A stretch of DNA of 64,000 bases from positions 20,723,001 to 20,787,000 of the forward strand of contig NC_069116.1 in assembly GCF_025612915.1 (NCBI RefSeq), in the 5' to 3' direction. Both the position numbers and the translations under genes were made by a program. This document shows positions 1 through 13,900 of this stretch, one piece after another. This stretch comes from Magallana angulata. Lineage: Eukaryota; Mollusca; Bivalvia; Ostreida; Ostreidae. The notes under the pieces were generated by a model. The model did not search any database. It saw only the letters and a program-made list of their open reading frames with translations, and had not been told where the DNA came from. The stretch's first letter is position 1, and the number at the start of each line of letters is the position of its first letter.

Positions 1-30
<30 letters not shown>
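1..30. repeat. (TC)n microsatellite at the window edge
   Basis: The first 30 bases are an uninterrupted TC dinucleotide run, cut by the window edge, so its full length is unknown. It lies in the intron left of the CLCN6-like exon at 95-156. Confidence 0.95.
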
Positions 31-34
<4 letters not shown>

Positions 35-94
35 AGATTACAGTGTTGTTTGCGTGTGGTCGTTACAAATCATAACTTACTTGGGATTACTTAC

Positions 95-2591
95 CTATCT
101 GATCTGAAAAAGCCGTACTTCTTGATATTGATCTTCTTGAAAGCAATACTTTGAAACTGTTTTAATAGAAGAATTGAACATAAACCGATAAAACTAGACA
201 CAAAAAATAAGTTAGGGTATGAATCATTTACGATATGCAATTTTTCCCAGGAAGCTATATTAACAGCCAACTATTTGGGTTTTTTCTTTCTATATTCCCC
301 AAAAATGATCAGTAAAAATAATTAACAGAAGTTTAAAGTAAATTTTGATATATTTTCAATTCTTTACTATTGGTCTCAAAACAGTGATGGAACTTGTTTA
401 TAAATATACTTGAGGGAAGCCTGCTCCAATGATGGCACCGCTGTGAATCATGGGTCCCTCTTTTCCAACGAATAACCCTGAAAATAAACCAATCCTTGTT
501 ATAATGTAATATTTAGAGTGTCAATTGATCACAAAGATTGAGTTATTTGATATTGCCTTTTTTTCCTTCTCATTTTTTAGTCAGTTTTGTACAAGATTTA
601 TTTGTGTCTGAATGATAATTAAATTAACATTGAGCGCCCAATTTGCTTAGTTCATATGTAATCATCGAAGAGACTTTGGTAAGATAGAGACTTTGGTAGC
701 ACCGTTCCGGACGTTAGACATTTGCTTGCAAAGTACATATGCCCAAGGTGTCGTACATGTACTTGTTCACGCTCACTTTGTCTTACCCCCGGCTACGCTG
801 AAGAGCACCCCGACAGCTTTTGAGACGAGTGTCATTAGGCGACCCACTCGAGGAATTTTTACCCCATTAAGGTAACATTTGATCTCCGGAATTCCAGAAC
901 CTCCTGCTACGGGCTATGAATATAAATCATATTGAAAAACTTTATTTTTTTTTCAATATATAGATGGTCTAGAAATTCTACTCTACGTGATGCAAAAAAC
1001 TCCACTTTTTAACTACATTGTATTAATTGTTTTGCAATTGATGATGATTCCGTTGATTGGACTTTTGGGGTTTTTTGTCTTACCTCTGTGACAACAAGAC
1101 ATGATGCTATGACAACGAAGCCGACATTGAACAGCAGTAAAATCAACAGCGACAGGACAAGACAGCCATCTTTAGAACACATGGATATAGCTGAGGGATT
1201 GGTGTAAGGGTGTTAATCATTAATCAAACTAGTTTTTTCTATAAAAAATAGATCACAATGTTTTGAAGAAAGTGAAAGCCTAATCTAAAATCAGATTATT
1301 TGACCAAAAAATACGTAAAATTCCTTAAAATGTATATATTAACAAGAAATTTTGAAGTGGTTTATTTAATTTGTAGTTTTTCTTACGTTTTAATTCATAG
1401 AATTGTTTAAAATTTGATATACATATAAGTATTTACCCTTGGGAAATTTCTTTTTCTAAAAGGATACATTCTTCAACAACAGAGAATTTAATTGATGACA
1501 AGAGTTTGACGATAGAGTCGATGAATAATGCAACCTGCAAACCAGTAGTCAATAATTACGTTTCAAAGTTTAAAATATACAATGTAAATCATACAAATAA
1601 ATACCGTTTATTTGATGCAGATATATTGTCTCTATTTTTTGCTTTACCTACAAGCATGCACATATTTATAGATAGCAAAGTCTGACAAAGCATGTAGATG
1701 TACAAGGATTTATTCCGAGCTGAATTCTGGACACACTTGTATGCATGCAGCACAGAGTAATTAGCTGTAAATTTATCTCTGCATATGCCTAAGATATGAC
1801 CAAAATAACTAATAAAGATATCGTATTAAACATGATTACAGCAATATAATTGCAGCAAGCCTGGAGTTGCTTTCAGATACCTTACCATCCCCGTCAGGAA
1901 TCCAATCATAAAAGTCACGACCCATTTGATGATTTCTACCTTTGTGGTGGAGTTCTGCAAGAATGTCCAAAATATCATTTTTCATTTTTTTATTGATAAT
2001 TTTTCTTTCATAATAAGGGAACACACGTGTCAGAAACATGTGCGTGACACTGTATTTCTGTGTCTTACTTATGTGTACTTACATTTTCTTCCGATGTTTT
2101 AACATATTCTTCATATGGTTCGTTAAAACATCTATCATAGTCTAAACTCTGTAAAAAGAAAATTGTCTAGTTTGAATTTTTATCTATTTATTTTATTTGA
2201 TTGGATTTCTTTGATAAACTTCAGGAGAAGATTTGATAAACGTCACCTCGTAGTCTTTCCTTGGCAAGTGATGTTTCGTTGCATTTTGTCTCCGTCGCAA
2301 AAGAGGGTGCTAGGTAAACGGAAGAAAATACATAATATTTTAATCTCTTCTTATTATTTACTATTTCCAGTACAATAATAAACGTGAAACAAACAAAATC
2401 TACCGTATCGTTGTTTCAACCTACAACGAAACAGATAAGACTCAAAACAATAACAAAAAGGGGGCGTGTCCCGGACCACCTACCATCTCTTCTGTGGCTG
2501 GCTCGCTCTGACTCCCACGGTCGTCCCCGACCCCCCGACATTGGGGCCAGACACAGCAGGAACAGTCACACTGGATGTCCTCCTCCGACAT
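95..2591 (-). CDS. CLCN6: CLC-type chloride/proton exchanger, N-terminal exons (CLCN6-like, partial)
   Basis: This is the 5' part of a gene that continues past the left edge. Exons, read on the minus strand: 2484-2591 (start codon 2589-2591), 2083-2148, 1886-1954, 1468-1534, 1084-1190, 787-913, 410-477 and 95-156. All junctions are GT-AG with consistent phases, giving about 225 residues. The cysteine-rich N-terminus (CDCSCC) and the string [15 protein letters not shown] closely resemble vertebrate CLCN6. Transmembrane stretches follow ([25 protein letters not shown], then a long hydrophobic segment). The family signatures [13 protein letters not shown] and [10 protein letters not shown], which line the anion pathway, are both present. 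The family acts as 2Cl-/H+ exchangers in late endosomes. The first donor in 1468-1534 (GAAT then GTATCC) was chosen because it restores phase and the CLCN6-like sequence CSKDGCL. The CLCN6 assignment over CLCN7 rests on the SLDYDRC block. Gating glutamate and CBS domains lie partly outside the window. Confidence 0.9.
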
Positions 2592-5381
2592 CGCTTCTAT
2601 TGATTTAAACACTGGGCTGTTTTATCAGTATTTCTTCGGACATGTGTACTTCGTGCAGAGCCGCTGATAATATCATATATACTGTTTATTTACTTTTAAT
2701 GCAGGTCTAGACAGCTGCTAATGGGACAGAGTAGGTTATAATTGGGCAACTGATCCCGACCCCTTTGTAACTTGAACACTTGAGGTACTTTAACGTTGTT
2801 TAATGCTTGCGTGTAGGGTGACAAAATAATAATTTACATGTATAAGTATGAAGCATATTTAAAGCTTCATAAATATCTATATATCTTGTATATGTTTATG
2901 AGATTTTTTATAATACAAAAATATTTGTTGCAAATTTTTGAGTTATTGTTCTTTGAATGTACATGCACACAAAGCTCTACTTTTCCTTTGAAAATATTAC
3001 CCAAAGAGAAAACATCATTTGAATGGCGGTTGAATAACTGTGAAGTCCCTTTACTCTGAGGAATAAAGTGTCCAATTTCTTTTGTATTTTCAAATATTTA
3101 AGATAATGAAATACATATACCCTTACATGTTTTGAAAAAAAAATATCTGTTAAATAATTTGAATAATCTGTCCACTAAATATTTGATATTTATCACTTAA
3201 ATTAAATGTTAGATATTCTGGTGCATTTTCTTCGAATAAGAATAAATCAGTAACCTGCAATACAAAGGCAATTTACATACAGGTAATTCGTAGTATAAAA
3301 AGTTGCGTCTCGTCAATCTTAATCCATGACTGCAGGATACAAGCTATATATATAATTGTATAATTAACTTTGAGTCGTTGGTTAACCTCTCACTTTGTTC
3401 ACATCAGTTTTGACAAGATCAGATAAGCGTCTATAAGTGTATATCCCGACTTAGTTAGACTTTCAGTTTTCTTGGTCGTTGATTTAGAAACCGTACTAAT
3501 ATCAAATTGGAATTTTCATAAAATATTTTAATAATTGATTTTAATTACCGATTGTTGTTCATTTGAACATAGTATATTGAATACCGGTACTTGGGTTTGA
3601 AAATCTCAGAAAAATACTAATCAAATGTATTTTTTCTACAATAATCATTATTTTCATAACATGCACATGCAAAGTGATCCTCCAGTGAAAGTATATTTTT
3701 ATTTTATAAAATACATTAATCTCGTTGAATCTTTCATGATCTAGAAATAGCCATGAACCTAGCATTAAAAGGGGGGGGGGGAGGGTAGTAAAGGGAAACT
3801 AAATTAACAGATAAATCCCCCTACCCCACCCTGCATTTATTGATCAAATTGGTTTGATCAGGTTTCGTCATTCGTATGTTCACAGCTTATCAAATATTTT
3901 ATATATATTTTATAAAACCTTTGTGGGTCGATTTAAAATGTGTGATGACATATTTTGACATAGGTAACCCTTCATGAAGACGTATATAAACTGCAGGTCT
4001 GTAGCTCTACGGGAAAATTTGCGGGTTGACACACGTAGAGCTACAGATTCTTCCGTACAAACGCTTGCGCTAGTTATATGGTTAGGGTGTATAAAAGAGG
4101 TTCAGGGGGCAAGTTTGAATTATGACAACTAGAGTAAAATGTTCGAGGATATTTTTGGTATCAAATAGATATACAAAATGTTAAGGGAAATATTGTTAAT
4201 TAGTCCAAAGCTTGCTTCATTTTTTTGCGCTTTAAACAGCAAGTAGAACTGTAGCTCTCCGGTCTGTTGACCCGAATTTTTTCAGTGCTAAAAATCTGCA
4301 GCTAGATGGAATGATACAAGTTAATTTTTCTTGATTGTAGCATGTTCTTTTTTTTTTTAACTTGAGATGTAAATCCCATGACACAGATAATAATAGGAAG
4401 GCTATTGATAGACAATTGTAATTTTAAATGAAAGCCAGAAATATGCAATCATATTACATTTTATGGTGAGAGAAAGAAACACTGTTAATAGATTATTTCA
4501 ATCTTTTAATTTCATTTCATTGTGATAAATTCATTTTCAAAAAATTAACTGCTCATTAATTTAAATACATCTGCAATATAATTTTATTTAATGTTTATCT
4601 ACATGATGAAATAAAATGAATATGATAGCAACATAGTATAGTATTATCATGGAATGATAGCATCATGTCAACAAGTAAAGAAACGGTCTCGAAACCATTT
4701 AAAACAATGTACAAAAATATATTGTAAAATCAGTCACATACTCCATAACGAACAATTGGCACTCAATCCTTAATTATATCATGCAGTACAAAATAAAAGT
4801 TCAGCACACACATGATATCAAGGAACCACCAACATGTACAATCTCAGTTCATATAATCATGGTTGGAGATAATATTTACAAATGAAGAAAGTAATACTAT
4901 CAAATCAACAGATTCTCTTTGTAATAAAAGAAGAAAATAAATAGATAAACATACGTCAACTCGCATCAAAACACAACATACTGCAACTTTTCTATCAATT
5001 GTGATTGCATTTTTGATATAATTTAACACAACAAAAATCTTGATTAGGAACTGAAGAATTATATAAATTCATGCCGACAAATATGATTATATAAGAAACC
5101 CTCTCATGCAAAAAAACTCATTCACTTATTATTATTGCACTCAAAAAAAATACAGATTAATAAGGAAAGACTAATGAAATAAGTCACAGAACAATCATCT
5201 CTTGAAATAAAAACAAATGAAAGAAGAAGAGAACAGCTGTTCCGTAAGACGGTTGAATGTTTGGGGTCTGTTTCGCCATTTAGCTACATTTATGCTCACT
5301 CTTTGTTCCCAACATGTCAGTAATATCACAGAGCTTACATTGGTAAGGGTACTTATTTCTAATTTGGTTTTTGTGTCTGTA
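2592..5381. other. Intergenic stretch between the CLCN6-like start and the chordin-like stop
   Basis: I find no convincing gene on either strand. The DNA is AT-rich and holds an 11-base G run (3771-3781) and the inverted repeat annotated separately. Since chordin runs leftward, part of this stretch should be its 3' UTR. The nearest AATAAA on the minus strand that I noticed lies at 4583-4588, which would imply a 3' UTR of roughly 800 bases, but that is a guess. Confidence 0.6.
3998..4047. repeat. 14-bp inverted repeat, probable small MITE remnant
   Basis: TCTGTAGCTCTACG at 3998-4011 is the exact reverse complement of 4034-4047, with a 22-bp spacer. A diverged relative of one arm (CTGTAGCTCTCCGG followed by a GTTGACCCG-like string) occurs near 4247-4275, which suggests a short dispersed palindromic repeat family rather than a unique regulatory hairpin. 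Confidence 0.55.
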
Positions 5382-7914
5382 CTAACCTGCAAGAAAATTA
5401 AAAAATAATATATGAATATCATACACATGGTAGATGCATCCCATATTAACCGATTAAGTACTACAGTTACCTTTTCTCTCTTTTTTTCAAAACATTAATA
5501 ATTCCATTTTACTTTCAAATACAAAATTGAGAATTTTAAGAATCGAAAAATGTACTATATACTTACGAACGCAGCTACAACATTTATTTTGTCGGGTTGG
5601 TCCCTCTTTACACAGTCTCTTCTTTTTGCAGGTTCTCCGTTTACATTGTATTCTTCCATTCTGGAAAAATCCACAACTCATAAATTTTTAACCGTACGTA
5701 ATTACATTATATTCATTTAGAGTAAAATAGGATTGGAAGCTTACATCAGTCATTATTAAAGAATCTTTATATTACGATTTCATACCAAAATATAATCACA
5801 TACTTACTTTACATTTACAAATAATACACTTGAGGATTCCGTGAGAACTTAATACAGGATGAAATCGGGATTTATTTTTATACACTCGCTTTCCAACTCT
5901 ACATTCTGAAAATACAAAGAATGGTCATACAGAACTTACATGCTTATTAATCATAAAGATAATAATTTGTAAAATTCATTAAAAGGGATTTATTTGAAAA
6001 GATCTAAACATTGATTTCGAAAGACTTTTAAATTATCGCACTAACGTCGTCATTTATTAACCATGACCCAATCAACGTCAAACCTTTGTTTGTTACGTTT
6101 TAATAAATCAGTTGAACGTATTTAGGAATACAAATCGAATAAACAAGAGCGGAAAAATCAGGCGTGGGTGTTTTTCTTACCATTATTTCCTAGTTTTTCT
6201 GTTGGCGACACCGTGGTTTGAATAATTTCCGATAATATATTTCTGTCTGCAAATAAAAGTAATTATCTTATTCAATAATCACTTTGGAAATAATTCCCTC
6301 TAATAAATCACTTCTATTGCCACTGTAATATTCTGACACCTTCAAACTGCATGGATATCCATTTACCCTTGGCATCTGATCTCATCAAAAGACTTTTAAG
6401 CTGTCTGTTTTCAATAGAGCTTATGGTGTGTCCAAACGTAATACCACCTTATCAACACTCAAAAGACCCACGTTAATGAAAACACGAGTAAGTGGTTGAT
6501 ATAATACTCGGAATTTCAAATAAAAACAAATTAGACTTCGCGCCACGCAAGGCGCCATTTTTTATTACAAACAAAGCCCTAGCCACTACATTGCAAGTAC
6601 TGTACATTGCTAGTAAAGCCCATCGTAAAAAACATCTTTCACAGAAATATGTTTAAATATTGGGATTAGTTACAATATATTGAGCTTATTAATCAACTGT
6701 TCATTATTATGAAATTCAAAATGCAAGAGCAAATTCATAAGATATAACTAGATATTTAGTAAACTTGTTTTCAAAAAATATGAAACCTTACCTGTGCAGA
6801 CTTGACAGCAATCGCTTCTATGGACTCGAACCTTGCTGTCTTCTGAACAGTTCAACACTGGGCAAGGTAATCGGTTACACCGAACCTCCAAAGTGTTTTT
6901 CTGCAAAATAATTTACTCATATTAATGATAACTTTTTGAATGGTCCAAATTTAAAAGAGAGAACGACTAAACCTAGCTATTGTAAAATCTTAGAGCACAA
7001 ATTGTAAATCAGTAAATAAAAAAAAACTATGATCTGATAGCCAGTGTGTAAGAATGCTTACATCACAAGTGCACGTGACACACGTAGAATATCCGGTTGG
7101 TGGAATGTAAGGATGCCATACAGTCCCCGCCCTGTAATGTCGCTTATCTCCTGGATAATAACATGTCCCATTGTCCTGAGTCAGTGTTTCTGAATATTGA
7201 AAAATTTTTATAATTAGTTTAAGTTCAAGAAAAAGAATAGCCTATGTAAATATGTATGTGTTTTAGCGGAGATGAGGGATATTTTTTGCCGCTTTATCTC
7301 TCTATCTCATTTGGCAAACTGTTCAACATTTGGTGTTGTCATTCTTTGGAATAAATTTGATAATATTATGGTACTTTTCATACAAACTATTATCTTTCAA
7401 AATGGTTTTACTAACCTGGACAAGTTGGACAGCATTCTCCGTCCACACGAACTTGATTGTTACAGGAGAGCTTCGGACAAATCACCTGGTGGCAAATAAC
7501 GTTACCATTCTGCAAAGACAAAAAGGTAAAAATTGAAATTAAATTTTGTTCCAGTGAATTATCTACATAGATCTATGCCGATAATCAAACACTTGAAAAT
7601 CGTACAACCCGTTATCAGTTGAACAAAAAATCATAAAAAATCATAAAACTGGTTTGTAAGATGCAATCTAAAAAAATATTGTTAAAAAAACCAAGAAGGA
7701 AAAAGGTACATACATGTAACAGAGAAAAAATACAAACCTTGCAACTGCATGTTCGACACGTGCTGTTCTTTGATGGGATCCAGCTTTCGTCGTTACGGTA
7801 AATTCGTCCGTCGTCCTTACAGTCTGCTCTTCCCAGTGTGTCCTCGTCGTGTATACCCGAGGTAGGCTCGGTCTGGTCATGTAAGATATTCCAACAGGAG
7901 TTTGGAATGCTCAG
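5382..7914 (-). CDS. CHRD: Chordin exons 16-23: VWC domains 2-4 and C-terminus
   Basis: Each VWC is split over two exons at the same place. VWC2: CKDDGRIYRNDESW...CRTCSCK, then ICHQVICPKLSC...CCPTCP. VWC3: CYYPGDKRHYRAGTVWHP...CVTCTCD, then RCNRLPCPVLNC...CCQVC. A short linker exon (6181-6246) follows. VWC4: ECRVGKRVYKNKSRFHP...CIICKCK, then QCKRRTCKKKRLC...CCSCV. The repeated exon pairs suggest that the domains arose by duplication of a two-exon module. The stop comes immediately after VWC4, from an exon with five coding bases, so an alternative 3' end is possible. Confidence 0.88.
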
Positions 7915-10900
7915 CTACGATGCCATAAGAATAAAATACAGTATCTTAATGAATTATGACAGCTACTGTAAACCGAGTATCATTCGTGTAAATTTTTAGG
8001 TCCGACTAATTTGGGGGATTAATCTCCGCGAGGAAATAAATGTAACCGTTTTTTCCTTTTATACACTGAAATACACAAATAGTTCTGTGCAATAAATTTT
8101 TGTACCTTTGAACAAAGTTTGCTCGCGAATCTTGCGAAAATTTTGCACATGCATATACCATCTGGTTTACAATATTTCAATATTTATTGCATATACATGT
8201 ATTAGTATAAATATATGATATAACAGAACAAAATCTTTCAGATAATAAGTTTTAAATAATTTTCGTAATAAATATTCATAATTATGTATTTACATTGGCA
8301 AGTATTTCCCCTTTCCTGATTCCAGTGACACCCATCTGAAGGTGTGACGTCCCGGCATCAAGACTTCTGTATACTCTATGGGAAATGTCATTTATTACAC
8401 CGCGAGCCTGCAACAAGTATCGTGAACGGGTGAGTAATGTAAAACCGACAGCGGTTGCAAAGCACTAGACTGTTTCTGACAATACAAAGTACACTTTCAA
8501 TATTTTCTAACAATATGAGTCACTAGAACAAAGTGGTGCTCCCCCCAAAATTATGAATTAACAAACGGTTAATTGCTTTCAACACACAGATCATTTACAC
8601 AATTTTCAACGGTTTTTTATTGCAGCCATTGCCCCAGTTTCTATAATTTATTATTATTCATTGTTTTCCGGAGTTCATTGTAATATTTTTAACATCATTC
8701 ATACGTTTGTTTCAGAACCTATAAAGATGCCAGTACAAAAATGTCAGCAAAAGCAACTTGTAGATTTCACAAATGTAAGCCAGAAACAGCATACTTAAAG
8801 TCGTTCAAATCGAGAGAAAACGATCTCATTAAAAGTAACTCTTTATCTCAAACGAAAAATTATCTTTGGTGTCTGTTTTGTTAAAAGCAAGTAAACTTTA
8901 TTTTTAGTCAATCAACTGCACATGATTGAGGCTATTTGAGAGATACTCTTCAAGTGCTTCAAGACCTTCAAGTACATTGCTCAAGTTACAAGGGCAGTTT
9001 CGATAGCCTTGAATGAAATTTTGAGGTTTATCAGCCGAGAAAGCATACCTCTTTATTTTTGATGTTGTTTAACACATTCATGAAGCTATCTTTATGTGCA
9101 TATGGTTTCCTGGAAATAAAATTCTTTACTATGGTCTTACCATTCCATTGATAAAGTTGTGTATAACAAGCGTGTATATCGCATTCTTGTTTTTCTGTGT
9201 CGCCGTCGAATCAAATTCCCCAACAAGAAGAGCATTCAAGGATGAATAGTCCTGTAGACCGGATAAGATAATTTGATAGTGCAGACGACATTTCCGGTCA
9301 GGAACTAACCAGGCCACTCCTCCAACTCCGGTTGGTGACGTAGGCAGTGACGTCATTAAGAATGGGACATCTAATTTAAAAAAAACAACAACAAAAATAT
9401 TGATTACGAATGAATTACATATATTAACTTGTTTATGATTTTGCAGCTATTACGTCTATGGTACATACCATTAGCATAATTGATGTAGTCGCTGTGCTCG
9501 ATACTTTCGATTCGGCCTCGGAGAGACTGGGATGATTTTCTCTCCGTCGCTACATTGATAAATAATCGCCCAGCCAATAAAAGGGCAATATTCTTGGCAC
9601 GGATGTTTTTGATTACTCCGGATGCCTGAAAATAGAAAAATTGACGATGAAAATTAATAATAGGTGCATCTATCTTTCGGAAATAAGGTTCTAAAATCTA
9701 AACAAATAGCACACTTCTACACAAACTAAGACCTACTGTTCCGTCATATGAGGACGAGTTTCTTCTGAATTGGCCATTGAGGTTATATATAATTGTCCGC
9801 CGACCGGTCTTCGTGGGTAAAGATTCTAGAGTTATATATGTTACTCTGCTGGTCATCCCCTTTAAGTCTATCTGTAAACGACACATACAACAATTAATGA
9901 TTTAAAAAATATAACATTAAAGTTTAATGAAAGAAGTAAAATAAGGGTAGAAGACAGCCAAATGTGAGAAAAGCTAGGTAACAGGTGCTTGGTCACGATA
10001 ATTACTATATAAACACTGCCACAGGCGATAACGGTCATTTAGCATATTTAGAGGCGTGGGAAATCCTAATTACTGTATGTACAAGTGCAATGGACATTTT
10101 AAGTTTTAAAACCAATGTTTTAATGCATTATTAAATAAACTTAGAAATATTAAAAAATATACATCCGAGTAACCGAGTACCGATTTTAGTATTCGATACT
10201 CGGACGTTCGATCGAGTACCCGGTTAACCGGGTACTCGTTGACATCCCTACATTAAACAGTTGTTGACTGGGGTCGAGGGCAACAGTTGATATGTCAGAC
10301 TGGCTCGCGAAATGTTGCCCAAGGCCGAAGGCGGCGGGCGACAGTTTGCGAGTCGGTCCGACAGATCAACTGTTGCCAGAGACACAGTCAACACCCTTCT
10401 AATCAATAACACGTTTTCGCGGAATGTGACGTCACCGGTCAACAGTCTTTTTTTAACAGTCGATTTTAACAGTTCCAATCCAACAGTTTTAGTCCAACAG
10501 TCAAAATGCTGGACTTTTTTTCGTATAGAGTTATATAGTAACTGTTTTACAGCGGTATAACAATATACAGTTGTCGGCCTTGGGCAACAGTTTGCGAGCC
10601 GGTCCGACAGATCAACTGTTGCCCGAGACGCAGTCAACAACTGTTTTGTTATACCCCTTCTAATCAATAACACGTTTTCGCGGAATGTGACGTCACCGGT
10701 CAACAGTCTTTTTTAACAGTCGATTTTAACATTTCCTATCTAACAGTTCCAGTCCAATAGTCAAAATGCTAGACTTTTTTTTCGTATAGAGATATATAGT
10801 AACTGTTTTACAGGGGTATAACAACATCATATAGACACGCAATTTGATGCTTAAAAATCAATCAGTGAATTGAATGCATTTCAAGACAAAGACTTTTTTC

Positions 10901-13900
10901 TTTATATCGATGCATGAACTTACATTATAACTAATCTGTCCATTGTCGTGTAAATTAAGAACAGCATAACCTGCACTGGACAGTGCAACTTGTGGGTACA
11001 ACAACGATTCTCCACTGGAAAGAACTCCAACGTATGCTTTAAAAAAGGAAAAGAATTCAGTACCCATCATACTTAAACTTTCTTCTAAACAAGTACATTG
11101 ATTAAATACAGAGCAAGAATTGAATACACGTACATTGCAAAGTAAATACAAAAATGTATGCTGCTTATAGAACTAACATTGACTAAATATAAATTTGTGT
11201 GTTTCTATATTCCTTACCTCCACATGTGCCCGATGGTTTGATAGTGCCAAAAATTGTCGCTCCCCCCTTCGAAGTGACTCTCATTCGCAGTCTCGCCTTT
11301 GCAATCAACTTTCTGCTCTTTTTGTTCAGAGCCAACCAAGTGCCTCTTAGTTTGTTATTCTGTTTCATAAACATGTATCAACGTTTAATCAATGATGATC
11401 GGTAAAGGTTATATCAATATATTTTTTATCATTTTAACTACTAATCATTAATAATAATAATCTTTGCACCTTCCGTCTTCGTATTCTTTTCATTTGTTTG
11501 TGTAGAATCTGCGTTCTTTTCTCAATCGTCACAAAATATTCTTGTTTTCTTCCTGAAAGAGAGAAACCAAAACACGAAACTTTTAATGACTACCATTAAA
11601 CTAGCCATATCTAACAAATGCTTTATTTCTAACAATGATGAAGACTCACGTACGTTTAGTGTTATACAGTCCGTCAAATTTGACCGTGTACTCAACACTT
11701 TTGCTACGGATCCCGTAGGACATCTCGGCATATCCCCCAATGCCGTACTGATTGGGTGAAACAAGGATTGACGTAAACGTGCCTGAAAACAATAACAACG
11801 CCAATAAGCAATGCTTCATTAACAAATCAATTACCTTACATGTTGAAATCTCTAATGACTAGAAGTGATTACATTTAGCCCTATATTCTCTTCTTTGATT
11901 CTCGAAATCGACTCAAGTTGAATTATATAAACTAGGACGTATCAATTTATATAACAAAGCGAAGACTTGAAACAATCTCCGACAGGATATTGTGGAAATG
12001 TATAGATAGACACAACAAGATTTATTAGCTTAATTTAAGAGTTTATACTCTTCAAATTGACGGCTTTTCTCATCCAAAGGTGCGATTCAATAAACACGTT
12101 TCAGTTGATTATATAATAGAGGCAACGAGGCTTCAAAAATGCGTGTGGTCTGTGCTGCATTGACGAACATTAAATTTATCTAGAACGGGCTCACCAAAAA
12201 GCAAACGAAATTCTGTTGCAACATTTAACATACTTTTCTGTAGGGATTTGTCAACTTCCGGTTTACCAGCAACCTCGCCGTTTTCAAAAGAGGATGTCGT
12301 TAAAACCAGCAGAAACATTCCCTTGTGTAGATATGGAAGATAATATTCAGGAACATTTTCCCATTCACCACACATCTGTAATAAAAAAAATGACATATAT
12401 AGATTTATTATCAGATTCTTTGATATTTTGATTATTTTTAATTATGCAATGGCTGAATTTCTTTCACTATTTTGTTAAGGATACTTATAATTAAGAATAA
12501 AATCTGATAAATACGTTGATCAGTAAAACAACCTTATTGTGTAAAGTTAACGTGTTTTTGGTGGGTAAGATTTGACTTTTGTATAGCGATATCTTGGTTT
12601 CTGCAGCTGATTATGATCATGAATCTATACTGTAATTTACACTCCTCAATAAAATTCTACCTCTTTGTCTGGATATCTAGTTTGAAGTTGTTTCTCCAAC
12701 AAGATCTTTCCTTTTTTATCTGTTAGCAGAAGTTTTTCTGGGTTTTTAAGCCTGAAACATAAAATACACTTACAAATTATAATCAACGCATTGACCTGAG
12801 TGGGGCAACATAAATGAGAGTTTATGCTTGTTCCGTATGAAATTGAGCTTCCCTGAGATATGATCAATTTATTAAGCGCCTTCTAGAGGTTTTACGGCAT
12901 ACCGGAAATCATAAAATAGGAATTAAAATATGTTTCGATCGTTTAGCTTGTCTTATTTTGTATTCCGTATTATTTAGATGTGTATTTATCACTAAAGATC
13001 CACCATGGGCAGTCAATCACTCATTCATTTCAGCTAGCTTTGATAATAAACAAGTAAATAAATGCTCAAAAAGTCGCATGTAAGGTTCAAAAACCAACTT
13101 TCGTCGGTTAAAACTTGATGCGGAAAGATAAAAAAAAATCCGAAACTACATACAAATCTGAGTTACTATATAGATTTTAAACAGGTTTAGTGTTTTGAAA
13201 AAATAATTGGACCATTTTGGGCAAGCTATTGTCAGCGGAGGGGAACGAATGCATTGAACCTTTACTATGATATAGCCTCCTTAATCTCGCTAATAATGAA
13301 TGATTCCACCGGATTTAGCGCGGTAAAGATAAAAGTCGGACAGACTAAAAAAACTGATGTTAAAAAATATATATATCTCATTACCACTGAAAATGTGCCT
13401 TGTCGAAATATATACGTTTCTTTAAAAAATAAAAGCAGTATTCTATGAGGTATTGACTATAGTCGCCTACATGAGATTTTTTCCGTTCAGTGGCGGTTTT
13501 TCCCCTCATTTATCTCTTCACATCCTCTCTTTGACTGGATTATGAGAAAATAAAACAGTAATAAATGTTAGTCTAATCATTTTTCACTGAATCAGATTAC
13601 GGGGGGATTAGGTGCTAGGCTCACCCCTACGTTTGTTCGGTTTTCTCCCCAAAACCGTGAAATGTTGCAGATGATTATATGTTCTCTTCATACTGACGCC
13701 AAAAAATGTGATTTAAAAAAATCAGCTTTTCTTTCACGCAAAATACAAAATATTTTGTTGATGAGGATCGTGAAATTGTGCGATTCGGTCTGTGTACCTG
13801 TTAAATGAAGGTACATAACCATGCGTTCATATTAAGATGGGGCGGAATAAATTAACTCCCTCTATAACAATAAAACCAAAGTCTGAACTTAATTCAGTGG

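Noticed and set aside
5195-5428. Extension of chordin into the 77-codon minus-strand frame
   Set aside because: The phase from the preceding exon does not match this frame; the phase-consistent reading stops after one residue.
10248-10703. A 151-codon minus-strand open frame
   Set aside because: It lies entirely within the tandem MITE pair in a chordin intron; its internal protein repeat is just the DNA repeat translated.
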